Positions 11,813 to 22,962 of a stretch of DNA of 64,000 nucleotides are shown here, in pieces. The stretch's first letter is position 1, and every line of letters begins with the position of its first letter. Source of the stretch: Moniliophthora roreri (Eukaryota > Basidiomycota > Agaricomycetes > Agaricales > Marasmiaceae); the NCBI GenBank assembly GCA_001466705.2, contig LATX02000035.1, positions 310,001-374,000 on the forward strand, given 5' to 3'. The notes beneath the pieces are model-generated. The model searched no databases. It was not told the DNA's origin and saw nothing but the letters and a program-made list of their open reading frames with translations. Position numbers and translations under genes: made by a program.

Positions 11813-12765
11813 CTTGTTATCAAAGGTTCAAACTTTTTCCATATTACAATAATAAGTATACTAGCAACAATTAGACACTACATTATTACTACCTTCAATA
11901 TAGTTCATTGCTCTATTGTATGCACAAAGGTTGCACAAAGGTTGCAACCCATACCTACTTGGACTGATGTTAAAAGACCTTATTGTTCAAACTCACACCC
12001 TGTGGTCCCCAGAATGTCATTCAACTTGTCTGGACTGCATCCAGCTCATTTTGTGGTTGTTTCACTTAATTCTTCCTCTATGCAATATAATTTCCACCAA
12101 ATTTCACACCTTACATAGATTGGACCCCAAAGTCGTCCACAACTCCCTTCAATAGCATTGCTGAGACTGAGTTTGCCACATGTGATGTCACCCAAGTCCC
12201 ATACCTTTACCAGTGCTTGGTTGGCACTTGGCAATGTTTGAGCTTTACAGATATTTGCACTTATAATAGAGTAATAACTAGTAGTATTGATTTTACTTGA
12301 GTTTTAACTTGTTGTAATGATTGTATATGGGTTGTAATACAGTTGCAATGCCAAATAATCCTTCCAGGCAGTTGTAAGGAAGTCAAGACATTTCAATATA
12401 TTACAACTAAGCTACAACATACTTGAAATCTGGCCAAATTTACTATATGTTGCAACTCTCATAATTCTGTTGCAACACTATTAAGATGCTATGTACTTTT
12501 TGCAGGTGTGGTGGGGCAGTGGATTGGGAAGGCACAGGGTTCTGGGTTGATGGGATCCTATACTGACTATAGTTACAGCTACCAGCTTGCAGACAGTGCC
12601 TCAGGCAAAGGGCATTGGGCCACTTTCTGTTGCATTGAGTATTGGCATTATAGTGACAATTTGGTGTGCTGCAGTGAACCTTGGGTTTTTGAATATGGGA
12701 AGGAAGAGTATGAGGATTCTGTACCAGAAGATAATGGTGTTGATGATGTTGAAACTATTATTAGG

Positions 12766-12842
12766 TAGGGGTGCCAATAGCTTGGCTCACTCTGTGGCTT
12801 AATGGCTTGTTCTAGCTCTTGCCTTGAGCCACTAAGCTAGTT
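12766..12842 (+). repeat. Solitary hAT-like terminus
   Basis: The sequence TAGGGGTGCCAATAGCTTGG followed by GAGCC/GGCTC words matches the termini of the hAT-like elements at 5.4 and 7.6 kb. No matching inverted end was found nearby, so this is likely a truncated copy. Confidence 0.5.
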
Positions 12843-13757
12843 AAAAATAAAATTTTGTAATTACTCACTTATCACAGGGGAGAAGGCCTCTGTGAGGCAG
12901 CAGCTGAACCTTTAGCTATGATGTTATGGTCACAAACTTCATGTATTACATAGTGGCCTTACAATTTGTTCCAAAAGAATCAATTACAACTGGGCTTCCA
13001 GTATGAAAAACAGCACAGTAAAAGATTAACCCTGTAGATGTTCATTCACCAACTCCAGCAGTTCAACTCTCCTGCATTTCATAAATGCTAAACACAGTCT
13101 TTTTAAAATTTGGGAACATTTGACATGGACTTTTGGTACAGCATGTTGCAAAATAAGTTAGCTTCCCATATGCAGAGTAAGCTCCTTCAAATCCAACAAG
13201 CTGGTGGATTCCAGAAAAGATTCCACCTCAGTGTTGTTGCCATTTAGGCCAGAAATTGTTAGATGTCTTGGCTTGCACCTGCTTCAGTCAAGGAACTTTG
13301 GTAGGTAATGAAGACAGTTCCTGCCACTGCCAATGTCAAAGAAACAGAGGGCTGGCATAGTCAAATACAGAAGAAACAGTTGCTTGAATTGTTCTGCAGA
13401 GAAGCAGAAGAGAAGAAAAAGCATTGAATATAGGCTGGAAGAAACATGCAAGTGGGAGTGGCTTACCTGTGATGGTGGTGGAGAATCAATGGGGTCTTGT
13501 GATGGACTGCCTTGACTCAGCACCAAATAAGCACTTAGTGCTTAAATCCTGTTTTTTTTTCTCTCCTACACTGGGTGCAGCAAAGTGTAAAACATGTGAA
13601 TTATGTTGATCTCTATGTTGAATATTCTGTAATTTTTTGTAGAGTAATGCATATGGTTTATGTTAATCTTTTTGTAGTTTTATATTGATAAGTTCACTAC
13701 AATTTTAATAGTGTAGTGCATATGCTAATATTATATTGAGCTGTACTTTGGATTAAT

Positions 13758-16222
13758 GCTCTACTTTAGCTTCATGACTCTAACTATAAAACTTGTATAA
13801 TACTTCTGTGACTTATGCTGAATTTACACTAAAAAGAGAGCTTAGCATAAGTATAGAATTTGATACAAGGTAAAGTGTCTGTCTTATTCTAAATAAAAAT
13901 TACAGAATCTCTTCGCTTTCAGTAGAAATAATTTCAGTATAATGCTTGAACATTACACTGAATTCATGCTATTGAAATCCTAAGTTCAACACTAGACTTA
14001 TTGTAAAGGGTAGTATTAAGTACCAATGAGAATCAGAATAATAGATATACATTACCTTGGCTATTGCTAACCTATTGCAGTTGATTTGTATGGTTATGGC
14101 TCTGTTGCATCTTATACAAATCTATTTGTATAACCTGGCCACAGGTCACACTCAATACAAGTTGACCTGAAATAGGTCAGACTGGCTGCTTATGCAAGTT
14201 GCAAACTCTGTTCCCACACAGCCAAAATAGAGTTTATAGGAATGCAGATCCATTCTCAAAGAGTATGGATTTATCTATGAAGGATATGGTTCCTTTCACA
14301 AGAGAATACAGATTTATTCTCAAGGGGTAGGTATTCTTTGTGAATGAATCCATATTCTTAATAAATGAAGCTTTACCTTCTGAGAATGAATCTGTGTCCT
14401 TTGTGGGTGGATCCATACCTTATGGATTTATTTCCAACTATAAGGATACAAATCCATTCTTAAAGAGCACAAAATTTACAGATCCATTCTGAGGAGGTAT
14501 AGATTCATTTTCAAGAGGTACAGACTTATCCATAAAGGATACAGATCTGTTTTCAAAGAATATGGATTCATCTATAAAGAATACAGATTCATTCCCAGGA
14601 GGTACAGACTCATCCATAAAGGATACAAATCCATTCTCAAAGGGTACAAAGGTTACAGATGCATTCCCAAAAGGTACAGACTCATTTTTAAAGAATACAG
14701 ATTTATTTTCAAAGGATACAAATTCATTTCTAAAAAGTAAAGACTCATCTATGAAGGATATATCTATTCTCAAAGGATACAGATGCATTCTCAAGAGGTA
14801 AAGACTCATTTCTAAAGAATACAGATCTATTTTTAAAAGATACAGACTCATTCAGAAAGGATACAGATCTATTCTCAAAGGATACAGATTTATTCTCAAG
14901 AAGTACAGACTTATGGATTCATTCATGAAGATACAGATTCATTCCCAAAAGGTACAGACTCATCTATGAAGGATATATCCATTCTCAAAAGGTACAGACT
15001 CATTCTTAAAGAATACAGATCCACTCTCAAAGGATACAGATTCATCCATGAAAGATACAGATCCATTGTCAAGGGGTACAGATTCATCTATGAAAGATAC
15101 AGATTTATTCTCAAGAGGTACAGACTTATCCATGAGGGATACAGATTCATTAAGAATACAGATCTATTCTGATATAGATTCATCTATGTCCTTCATAAAT
15201 GTATCTGTACCTCTTGAGAATAGATCTGTATCCCATTGAAAATGGATCTGTATTCTTTAAAAATAAGTCTGTACCTCTCAAGAATGCATCTGTATCCTTT
15301 GAGAATGGATATATCCTTTATGGATGAGTCTGTACCTTTTGAGAATAAATCTGTATCTTTCATACATGAATCTGTACTCCTTGAGAATGAGTCTGTATCC
15401 TTTGAGAATGGATCTGTATTCTTTCTGAGTGAGTCTGTATCTTTTAAAAATATATCTGTATTCTTTAAGAATGGATCTTTACCTCTTGAGAACACATCTG
15501 TATCCTTTGAGAATAGATATATCCTTTATGGATAACCTTTTAGGAATGAATCTGTATCCTTCATAGATGAATCCATAAGTCTGTACCTCTTGAGAATAAA
15601 TCTGTATCTTTCATGAATGAATCCAGTACCCTTGAGAAATGAATCTGTATCCTTTGAGGATAGATCTGTACCCTTTATGAATGAGTCTGTATCCTTTGAA
15701 AATAGAGGTGTATTCTTTAAGAATGGGTCTGTACTTCTTGGGAATGCATCTGTATCCTTCATGGATGAGTCTGTACCTTTTAGGAATGAATCTGTATTCT
15801 TTATAGGTGAATTCATATTCTTTGAAAATAAGACCATATCCTTTATGAATGAATCCATAAGTCTATACCTCTTGAGAATAAACCTGTATCTTTTATAGAT
15901 GAATCTGTACCCCTTGAGAATAAATCTGTATCCTTTATGAATGAGTCTGTACCTCTTGAGAACTTACTATCTTTTACAATAAGTCCAGTGTTGAACTTAA
16001 GATTTCAATAGCATGAATTCAGTGTAATGTTCAAGCATTATACTGAAATTATTTCTACTGAAAGCAAAGAGATTCTGTGATTTTTATTTAGCATAAGACA
16101 GACACTTTACCTTGTATCAAATTCTATACTTATGCTAAGCTTGCTTTTTAGTGTAAGTTCAGCATAAGTCACAGAAGTATTACATAAGTTTTATAGTTAG
16201 AGTCATGAAGCTAAAGTATAGC
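13758..16222. repeat. 2.46-kb palindromic element: 258-bp inverted arms around an inverted 21-bp minisatellite
   Basis: The left arm (13,758-14,015) and right arm (15,965-16,222) are 258-bp reverse complements with scattered mismatches. Between them lies an array of 21-bp units (14,244-15,960) of the type ACAGATTCATTCTCAAAGGAT. Orientation flips inside the array: forward at ~14,244-14,330, reverse to ~14,435, forward to ~15,180, then reverse to the right arm. Since 21 is a multiple of 3, long open frames occur on both strands with 7-residue repeats (such as SVSFENG or TDSFSKG). These are repeat by-products. A 225-bp single-copy spacer (14,016-14,240) is present on the left only. No transposase is seen. 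The right arm is cut exactly where a gypsy LTR starts. Confidence 0.85.
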
Positions 16223-16691
16223 TGTTACGAACTTTCTCTTTTCTCTCTGTAGTATTACCCATGCTTCCCTTTCTATCGGACACATCCACTTTCCCAGCCC
16301 CCCTTTCCTTTTCACACCTATGCTTCTTCTTATCATCGGACTCGTACACCTTCCCCGTCCCCATTTACCTATCCCTTTGTACTATTATTCATATTCCGAT
16401 AGCTTCGGGAAACCTCAGACAATCACCGAACTCATCGGCTATACATATATAGTTAGTATTAGATCGGTTGTAACGTATTTAAGCGCTCAAGCTGAGACCT
16501 TTAGTCTCCAGCTTGACCTGGTTAATCTTATACTTGTGTCAACGCCTATATTGAAGGATTTCTGAACTTCAGCAACCGCTGAACAAACTCAAACTTGAAC
16601 TTGAGTAACTACTTAACGAAGGGGATTCTTCGTTGGGTTAGTTAGTTGACGTTGCTGCGCAAGTAACGTAACACAAGGTCAAGCTGATCGA

Positions 16692-17144
16692 TTGCCGACC
16701 TACCAAGGTCTAGGCATCACCCAAGGACAAAACGTCAAAACGGAACGAACGACAGCTAGAACAGGATATCGCGGACGCAGAGGTGCTCCGGCGTGGGCAA
16801 CCAACCCAATCCATATCGAATCCTGGTGGACGAGTGATCCCACCGTTAACCCGAGCGTCCCGCAGAGAACTATTGACCCCCTTGCAATTGCCATCGCTAA
16901 CGAGTCAGCAGTTGACAGAGACACAAGCCGAAGACCCAGAAATAAGGAGAACCTCGACCCCATCATTCATTCCGATTGGATTGAGAACGAGCGAACGAGA
17001 AGGAGAACCCTTGCCGAATACACCGAAGCCATCAGACTCGGATACATTGAATACATCCACCGACTCTCTGGAGGAGCTAGATCCATTCCAACGGCTATTA
17101 CAAGGCCTAAAGAACAGCCCCCGATCACCGAAAGTACAGATTGA
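16692..17144 (+). CDS. Leader open frame of the gypsy element (uncertain)
   Basis: A 151-codon frame directly after the LTR, with no ATG at its start (the first usable codon would be TTG, reading PTYQGLGITQ). It overlaps the gag frame and stops five bases before the gag ATG. The older element at 30.2 kb has a similar start, so this may be a conserved leader or an N-terminal piece joined to gag by frameshifting. No domain is recognised, and it may not be translated on its own. Confidence 0.3.
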   Translation: MPTYQGLGITQGQNVKTERTTARTGYRGRRGAPAWATNPIHIESWWTSDPTVNPSVPQRTIDPLAIAIANESAVDRDTSRRPRNKENLDPIIHSDWIENERTRRRTLAEYTEAIRLGYIEYIHRLSGGARSIPTAITRPKEQPPITESTD

Positions 17145-17148
17145 AACG

Positions 17149-17757
17149 ATGGCAGAAGAAAAGAAGCCATCTGGAAGCAGGCCCAGGAAGGAGGAACCTG
17201 TAGCCGAAGAAGCAGTTATTGGCTCTGCAATGCCCGTACAAGTAGTTTCAGCGGTAAAGGAAGTAAAAGCCGCACTCCCAAGAGCCTTCACGGGGACACG
17301 GACAGACGCGAAGAAGTTTCTGAGAGAAGTGTTGATCTATGTTGCACTTAACCCGAAAGCATTTCCAGACGACAGATCAAAAAAGCTTTTTCTCCTTTCT
17401 TACATGACAGATGGACCGGGAGAATTCTGGAAGAATGAGAAGACCGATCTCTTGCTAGCATACGATGCCGACGCTGAAAAGGTGACGTGGTCGGAGTTCC
17501 TGGACGATTTCAGAACATTGTTCGAACCCCTTGATCCTGCCTTAAAAGCACAGTTGGAGCTCAAGGATTTGAAGATGAAGGAAAGGGCAGACGAATACAC
17601 CTATCAGTTTACCTATCTTGCAAAGCAGACCGGATATAATGATGCAGCGCAGATAGTAGCATTCAAACAGGGATTGCCGAAGAGTTTGGTATTCAAGATT
17701 ATGACGAGACCAGAAGGAGCCCCCACTACGATCAAAGAATGGATGAATGCAGCAATC
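17149..17757 (+). CDS. gag: Retrotransposon gag capsid protein, partial
   Basis: Structural capsid protein of the gypsy element. It assembles the particle in which the RNA is reverse-transcribed. From the ATG at 17,149 it starts MAEEKKPSG, then a short acidic linker, then the retrotransposon gag (capsid) domain from about residue 40, with LPRAFTGTRTDAKKFLREV, an aromatic YMTDGPGEFW segment, and a conserved LKMKERADEYTYQF segment shared with the older gag at 31.6 kb. The frame is open up to the N, where the zinc knuckle and protease should follow. The reading frame is also open upstream of the ATG to about 16,783, so an earlier non-ATG or frameshifted start is possible. Confidence 0.8.
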
Positions 17758-17758
17758 N
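17758..17758. other. Assembly gap (single N) inside the young gypsy element
   Basis: The N truncates gag. The sequence after it is not the expected rest of the retrotransposon or the continuation of the palindrome arm, but another copy of the minisatellite plus arm. The join is therefore either a gap of unknown length or a misjoin. Confidence 0.8.
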
Positions 17759-18193
17759 GAGAATGCATCTGTATCCTTTGAGAATAGATATATCCTTCAT
17801 GGATGAGTCTGTACCTTTTAGGAATGAATCTGTATTCTTTATAGATGAATCCATATTCTTTGAAAATAAGACTATATCCTTTATGAATGAATCTATAAGT
17901 CTATACCTCTTGAGAGTAAACCTGTATCTTTTGTAGATGAATCTGTACCCTTTGAGAATAAATCTGTGTCCTTCATGAATAAGTCTGTACCTCTTGGGAA
18001 CTTACTATCCTTTACAATAAGTCTAGTGTTGAACTTAAGATTTCAATAGCATGAATTCAGTGTAATGTTCAAGCATTATACTGAAATTATTTCTACTGAA
18101 AGCAAAGAGATTCTGTGATTTTTATTTAGCATAAGACAGACACTTGATTTACCTTGTATCAAATTCTATACTTATGCTAAGCTCTCTTTTTAG
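17759..18193. repeat. Second copy of minisatellite and right arm of the palindromic element
   Basis: Resembles 15,740-16,157: reverse-orientation 21-bp units followed by the arm beginning TTACTATC at about 18,002. It is similar but not identical to the first copy, and it ends at CTCTTTTTAG (18,193), about 65 bp short of the arm length seen in the first copy. This could be a second element, the other haplotype, or the far side of the first element after the gypsy insertion. Confidence 0.75.
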
Positions 18194-18287
18194 AATACCA
18201 GGCCTAATTTATTAATAACTAGCTTATAGCTTTGCCCAACAATCCTTTACAAGATGATCTTGCTTGGAAGAATGTGGAAACAGATGA

Positions 18288-18809
18288 ATGGATGGTAAAG
18301 GCAATACCATCCTGCAGTGCTACAATGAGCCAACAATAGACAAGATGAACCAGCCTCTGAATGAGAATGACCAGTATTTTGCTGTGGAACCAAGTGTCAG
18401 AACTGGTGATCAGAAAGATGAAAATCATTATTGGTATGAGAGCAGGGTTTCAGAGTTCCTTCAACACTGCATAGAGAGACAAGAGTACAAGAAGGCCCAG
18501 CAGCAACTTGAGAAGAGTAAAGTGAAGATGGCAAATGTGAAGGCAAGAAAAGCTGCAAAGGCAAAGGCAAAAGCAAAGGTAGCAGAAGACATAAAGAGAG
18601 AGGCTGAGGCCAAAAAGAGGGCTGCAAAGAGCAAGGCAAAGACAACAGATCAGGCCAATAATAGTGGCAGCAGCAGTAGCAGTAGTAGTAATGAGAATGG
18701 CAAGAAGTTAGACATAAGAATGTTCTTTAATGATGAGGCTTCTGAGAGCAGTGAGGATGAGAATATGGGCTCAGATGGAGAGCAGGATATGAACACCTTG
18801 AAGGGCTAG
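18288..18809 (+). CDS. Hypothetical Lys/Ala-rich coiled protein, probably a fragment
   Basis: A 173-codon open frame with clear protein-like composition but no recognised family. Visible parts: an N-terminal region with HYWYESRVSEFLQH (residues ~46-60), a strongly basic helical stretch of KAKAKAK/KARKAAK repeats (~75-120), a serine run (~127-135), and an acidic tail with EASESSEDE (~150-160). Just upstream, another frame reads DDLAWKNVETDEW up to the same point, so the real N-terminus may lie upstream and be frameshifted. Its place in a repeat-dense zone suggests the end of a transposon-borne gene. Function unknown. Confidence 0.4.
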   Translation: MDGKGNTILQCYNEPTIDKMNQPLNENDQYFAVEPSVRTGDQKDENHYWYESRVSEFLQHCIERQEYKKAQQQLEKSKVKMANVKARKAAKAKAKAKVAEDIKREAEAKKRAAKSKAKTTDQANNSGSSSSSSSNENGKKLDIRMFFNDEASESSEDENMGSDGEQDMNTLKG

Positions 18810-19049
18810 AGTTCACCTTATTTTTCATGTTTACAGCAAGTTCTATAGTATCCACTATGATCTGGCATCATTATCTCTAATATATATTTCTATTAACACT
18901 ACCTATTTGTGATCTTGATTCAATGTCATATTTATTACCAATATCTCTCACAGTATACTATAAGTCTACAGCAGACATTTTTGAACCACAATATGCAATA
19001 TAAGCATGTAGGGTTTGACCACATATGTAGTTTTCCCAATAGCTCTGCT

Positions 19050-19491
19050 TGTTACATTACTTGTACAGCAATGTCAATAACTCAACACAACTGTGGTGTA
19101 GTTATTTTGAGTCTCAGGTTCAAGTTTGAGTTTGCTCAGTATTTCTACTGAGGTTCAGAAGATTTGTTTGTTGCTTGAATACAAGTTGATTGGCTAACTA
19201 GATCAAGCTGAGCAGCTTAGACCCAAGTCATTCTACTTAAATACAGCTCTTGTAAGTATTTGTTTGTAGATAAAGAAAGAGTATAGAATGTAGTAGAAAG
19301 AGTCTTTTAGTAATTATAGAAACACATAGAAGAAGAAGAGAGAACAGCAATGAGTAAGCAAAGAAAGTCAGAGAATGCTATAGAACTACTTACTAGTACA
19401 AGGTATACTGGAAATGGGAACTGGGAATGTGAAGATGTCCAGATGTTAATGAAAAGCATAGTATGAGCATCTAAGTAAGAAAATTGTAACA
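19050..19491 (-). mobile_element. Solo gypsy LTR with perfect 5-bp target duplication
   Basis: A 442-bp LTR in reverse orientation with TGTTAC...GTAACA ends. The same five bases, CTGCT, flank both sides (19,045-19,049 and 19,492-19,496). It is of the same family as the LTRs at 16.2, 29.7 and 33.8 kb. CpG-poor, so old. It arose by recombination between the two LTRs of a full element. Confidence 0.92.
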
Positions 19492-19496
19492 CTGCT

Positions 19497-20380
19497 TTCA
19501 TAATATATGTATTGAGCTTGTTAATATTGGTAGAATGGGGCTCTTTTCATATTGGCTTTTGCCAACTTCTTAAACATCTCAATTTGGATAAATGTATAGA
19601 TTTTTCCAGCAACATTCATATGCCAGACAGAATGAATAAACCCTGCCCAAATGCAGCTGTGTTCTGTTTGATAGAACTATACTGCACTATTCTCTGAATG
19701 TGACTGATAGCAGCTGAACATGTAACCCATCATGCTGCATCTGATGAACATGTTCAGCCATTCTAGTCAAAATCATAGCCCCAGATGGGTGTGGGAGCAT
19801 GTTCCAACCTTGAAAACTTTGACATCTGGAAATCTGCAGGCATGTGGATGCTGGAAAGAGAAATACTGTAAGAATACAGAACAGCTGTGCCCATCTGTTT
19901 ATAGATACCTGACATAGAAAAGAGAAAATCCAATTTGTAGAGTCCAGAACACCTAGAAAGCAGATACCTGCATGAATACAGTCAGATGCCCTAGTGGCCA
20001 GGCTCTATGACATCTGAATATTCCCTCTTTTAGCATCTCAGTCATTCATTTACTATTTTCTCAAATTATTGGACAATATTTATATTTTCCCTTAAAAATT
20101 ACATCAAGAAGAAGCCTTGAGCACTTGAAGTGTGGCCTGTGTGTGTATCAGATTGTGACATACTTAGAGTCTTAACAAAGAGTGTACCTGTGTTGAGCTC
20201 TTTGTAGAAACTGGTCTAGAACCTTTTCCAGTATGCTATGTGCCATAGTTATATTAAAGAAGTCTTAAACTCCATAGAGTCAGACTATATTGGCTATTGA
20301 GTTCTTGTACAAGATTGTAGCTCTTGTTTTTGTGCTTTGTGCACCATGTCCTTGTGTGTTTTGTATGTGTTTGTGATTTA
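19497..20380. other. CpG-poor stretch, no gene seen
   Basis: No recognisable gene or repeat end. Open frames are short and show no motif. Confidence 0.35.
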
Positions 20381-20389
20381 AAACCCATC

Positions 20390-21110
20390 TACACTTCTCT
20401 GGAGGTGAACACTTTGAAGTAGCATACTGAAATAAGAGAGAATCAACCTGTTACTGTTCCTATCTCCTTTAATAATGCATTCTTGGTCTTATTTAGAGCT
20501 TCACATGCCTTAGATATCAATTGTATGTCTTATTGTATTTGTCTGAAAGTAGCTATATGCATTTGGAAGTGTTTTCACTCATTCCAAAGCTATGTCATTC
20601 TTGGTTAAGTAATTTCATCTGTTTTTGCCATGTTAAAACTCTTTGTTAAGAGATTATCTGCTTTGACTTTGAATTCTGATAATGATGATTCTCTGATCAT
20701 TCCTTTCTAGATCATCTCTGTTCAATGTATTCTCCAAGTACCTTCATACTGGTTGACTGCTCATTGCACTTTGCAGATGTCATAGAAAGGTGAAATGAAA
20801 TGGAAAATCCTATTGATAGCACTTTTGAGAGCTTGGTTAACTAGCCAATGTGTTCATATGGTCATAGTTAGGTTCTCTACAGGTTTCAGAAGTGATTCTC
20901 TTTGGATCTGATACATAGATAAGTCAGAAAGTACAGCTTAGACACCTCTGTATAGCGTATCATGTAGCTCTTTGTACTTTTCAATATACTATAGCTTCTC
21001 TAAGGCAATGACTAGCAGGCTCAGCTCACTCTAGTCCTTATTACTTATTATCTCATGTCATATTAAAGTGTTTGAATATGAAAATAGTATAAATCAAAGA
21101 AATTTGGGTC
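20390..21110 (-). pseudogene. Decayed coding fragment of unknown family
   Basis: Reading the minus strand gives long stretches of protein-like sequence interrupted by TGA, TAG and TAA, for example SAINRIFHFISPFYDI, FKVKADNLLTKSF and EALNKTKNALLKEIG. The pattern suggests a mostly helical protein. Many of the stops are TGA or TAG in positions where CGA or CAG/TGG would restore an open frame, in line with C-to-T decay. No family is recognised. It may continue into the Cys-rich fragment just upstream on the same strand. Confidence 0.35.
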
Positions 21111-21199
21111 TTTTCTAGGTTTGCCATATTAGCAGTGTTGAAAAAAAGAAATAAAGCCACAATTTCATCAACTGGGTGCTATACAGACAATAAGGAACA

Positions 21200-21958
21200 T
21201 CTTTGGTTCTATTACACATTTTGTGCTTCATTCAGAGTGGCTTGCTGCATGGTCTAGCTCTGGGTGACTGTCTTCAATTGCAAATTTTAAAGATGTAGTC
21301 CAGCTGGTGATGAGCAAAGCATCTTGGGCAGAAGACAGTCCAAGTGATCTTGGGTTTCACATTCAAGCATTTGTAGCAAGTGCAGATGTCATTTGGGAGG
21401 TCAAGAGAAGGAAGTTGAAGATCATGGCCCAGTGCAATTATAATATGAGTGAAGAGCATAAAAGTGGTATAAAGGATAAGGCCAAGTGCTTGCAGCACTA
21501 TATTTGATGTTGAACAGCTTGTGCCTGTGCACAGGTTCAGCAGGACTGCAAAAAGCATGCACATTTTTGATAATATTTTACATCTGCTGGGTGCTTCAGT
21601 CATACTCAAAAAGCATATCTTGTAGCTATATACCTCACTCTATACAATGCTTAACTTTGTCTATTTCTGTCTTCTTTTGACCCCCTGGTTTTGGAACCTC
21701 TAGGTTTGCTTCACTATTTCTTAAACTCTTCTTCTGCACATTAGATTGTATCTTCCTGAGTTTATCTTTTGCTTCATGGTTGTGGCAGGTCCTGGGAGCA
21801 ACCCATTTTCCAGAATGGATGTGTCCATTTACATTATATTTCTCAGTAATGCAGAGGCTGCAAATACATATAACATCTCCAGAGTTGGGCATAGGTTGAT
21901 TATCTAGATGACCAAGTATATGTATTGTCACACATATATACAGCACATATCTTATCAT
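21200..21958 (-). pseudogene. N-terminal zinc-binding part of a Tnp2/KDZ-like transposase, decayed
   Basis: On the minus strand a CxCSLC pair (ICICSLCITEKY, ~21,850-21,880) precedes a GKWVAPRTCHNHE segment. About 350 nt later comes CTCYKC, then a zinc-ribbon-like FCPRCFAHHQLDYIFKIC followed by a Cys and a Leu-rich end (~21,230-21,340). This arrangement, a CxC pair, a 'K.V.P.T..H' box and a CP.C...Y...C ribbon, is the one I associate with the N-termini of agaricomycete CACTA/Plavaka (Tnp2) or KDZ transposases. The catalytic region is not found. Stops and frame changes show it is dead. Confidence 0.45.
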
Positions 21959-22079
21959 ATTTGATCAGCCATGTCCAGAGATATCCATAGACATGATTAA
22001 TAATATACATCTATTCTGATTATCTATGAAAACATGCATTGCAGTTTGGTGACCTGGCAACACTAACAAGGTTAGTAAC

Positions 22080-22962
22080 CTGGGTCTTGCCCCCAGTGTT
22101 AGGGAGCATTGTGACAAATTGGCTGATTGCTTCAGCCCAATGGATATGGTAGAAGACAGAATGGAGAAGGTTTAGATCTGAGCACCAATTAGTAATGAAA
22201 TCTGAAATGTGGTCAAGTTTGGGAGTCCTGTGCCAGAGGGTCTCTTTAATTAGAGATGCCTGTGTGAAATTGCTAATACTATAATGGGTTTGAAGTGTGT
22301 CAAGAATAATGTGAGCAATTCATTTCTCTCTAGTGGTAGCATTTGTATGTGGAGAAAGCATGCATGACACTGACTGTGACAGCTGAGAGGCAAGAATATG
22401 AGCAGCTACTCCATTCTGAGCCCAAAATAGATGGTACAGTTGGAAATGCTGAACAGATGCACCAGAAGCAATTGCAGGTGGATACACAGAAATGTTGTTG
22501 GGATTGAAAGAGGAGACCCATAGTGGAGAAGGATCATATATCCAGAAGTTGAGACCAAGATGTTGAATTATACCCAGTGCTGACTTGTACCATTGGGCAA
22601 AGTTCTGTTGGCCTTGCAAGATAGATATAGTAGAAGTAGAGCTCCAATGAGTGAAAGAGACCTGCTGGTCACAGTGTAATAGGTATGGGCTGTCGCCAAA
22701 CAGAGGGCTGCTGAGTCGAGCCACTTAGTGAAATGCAGAGAGCTGAGCCATGACAGACAGAGGAGATGAGCCAGCTGACAGGCAGGAGCAAATAACAGAG
22801 GACTTAGAGAAAACTGCTTCCATAGGTGTTGAGGAAGATGAGGCCAGAAAATGAACAGAGAGAGTTGGTTAAGTGGGAGATAGAAACAGTTGTACTTAAA
22901 GAGCAAAGGCACCTGTAAGGTGCAGAATGAACAAGCACCAAAGAGAGATGATGATCTGAGCT
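22080..22962 (-). pseudogene. Copia-type gag polyprotein fragment, decayed
   Basis: The minus strand reads as the N-terminal gag (UBN2-like) part of a Ty1/copia polyprotein: LQGQQNFAQWYKSALGII (target-binding 'NY..W' box), a proline-rich linker, then TTREK.IAHIILDTLQTHY, LIKETLWHRTPKLDHISDFI and a final FVTMLP. The 'W..L...Y..' and 'LP' boxes are the usual landmarks of this gag domain. At least one in-frame stop occurs after TTREK. No integrase or reverse transcriptase follows on the minus strand, so only the first part remains. Confidence 0.55.

Larger units (their letters stand above)
10963..13757. other. 2.8-kb CpG-poor stretch without a supported gene
   Basis: No family could be recognised. 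It holds a G-rich TTAGGG patch, a lone hAT-like end near 12.77 kb, and a TTGTAA-rich zone (12,290-12,480). Frames such as 12,508-12,768 and 11,210-11,515 have no supporting splice signals or motifs and were not called. Confidence 0.4.
16223..17757 (+). mobile_element. Young Ty3/gypsy element, 5' part only (LTR plus gag)
   Basis: A 451-bp 5' LTR (16,223-16,673) has TGTTAC...GTAACA ends of the same family as the solo LTRs elsewhere in the window. It is followed by a leader and gag sequence up to the N at 17,758. The five bases before the LTR are ATAGC, but the matching duplication on the far side is not in the assembly. Unlike everything around it, this segment keeps abundant CpG and long open frames, so it inserted recently or escaped methylation decay. 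pol and the 3' LTR are missing at the assembly gap. Confidence 0.88.

Noticed and set aside
12508..12768. 86-codon Tyr/Glu-rich frame
   Set aside because: Isolated, without homology that I recognise, splice partners or conserved motif, in CpG-poor DNA. Not enough to call a gene.
14234..15858. Long open frames on both strands in the minisatellite (7-residue repeats rich in Ser, Asp, Phe)
   Set aside because: They follow automatically from a 21-bp repeat lacking stops, occur on both strands, and have no start context, introns or domain. Treated as repeat, not as genes.
13758..16222. CRISPR-like array
   Set aside because: Units are contiguous 21-bp repeats without unique spacers, orientation flips, and the genome is eukaryotic.
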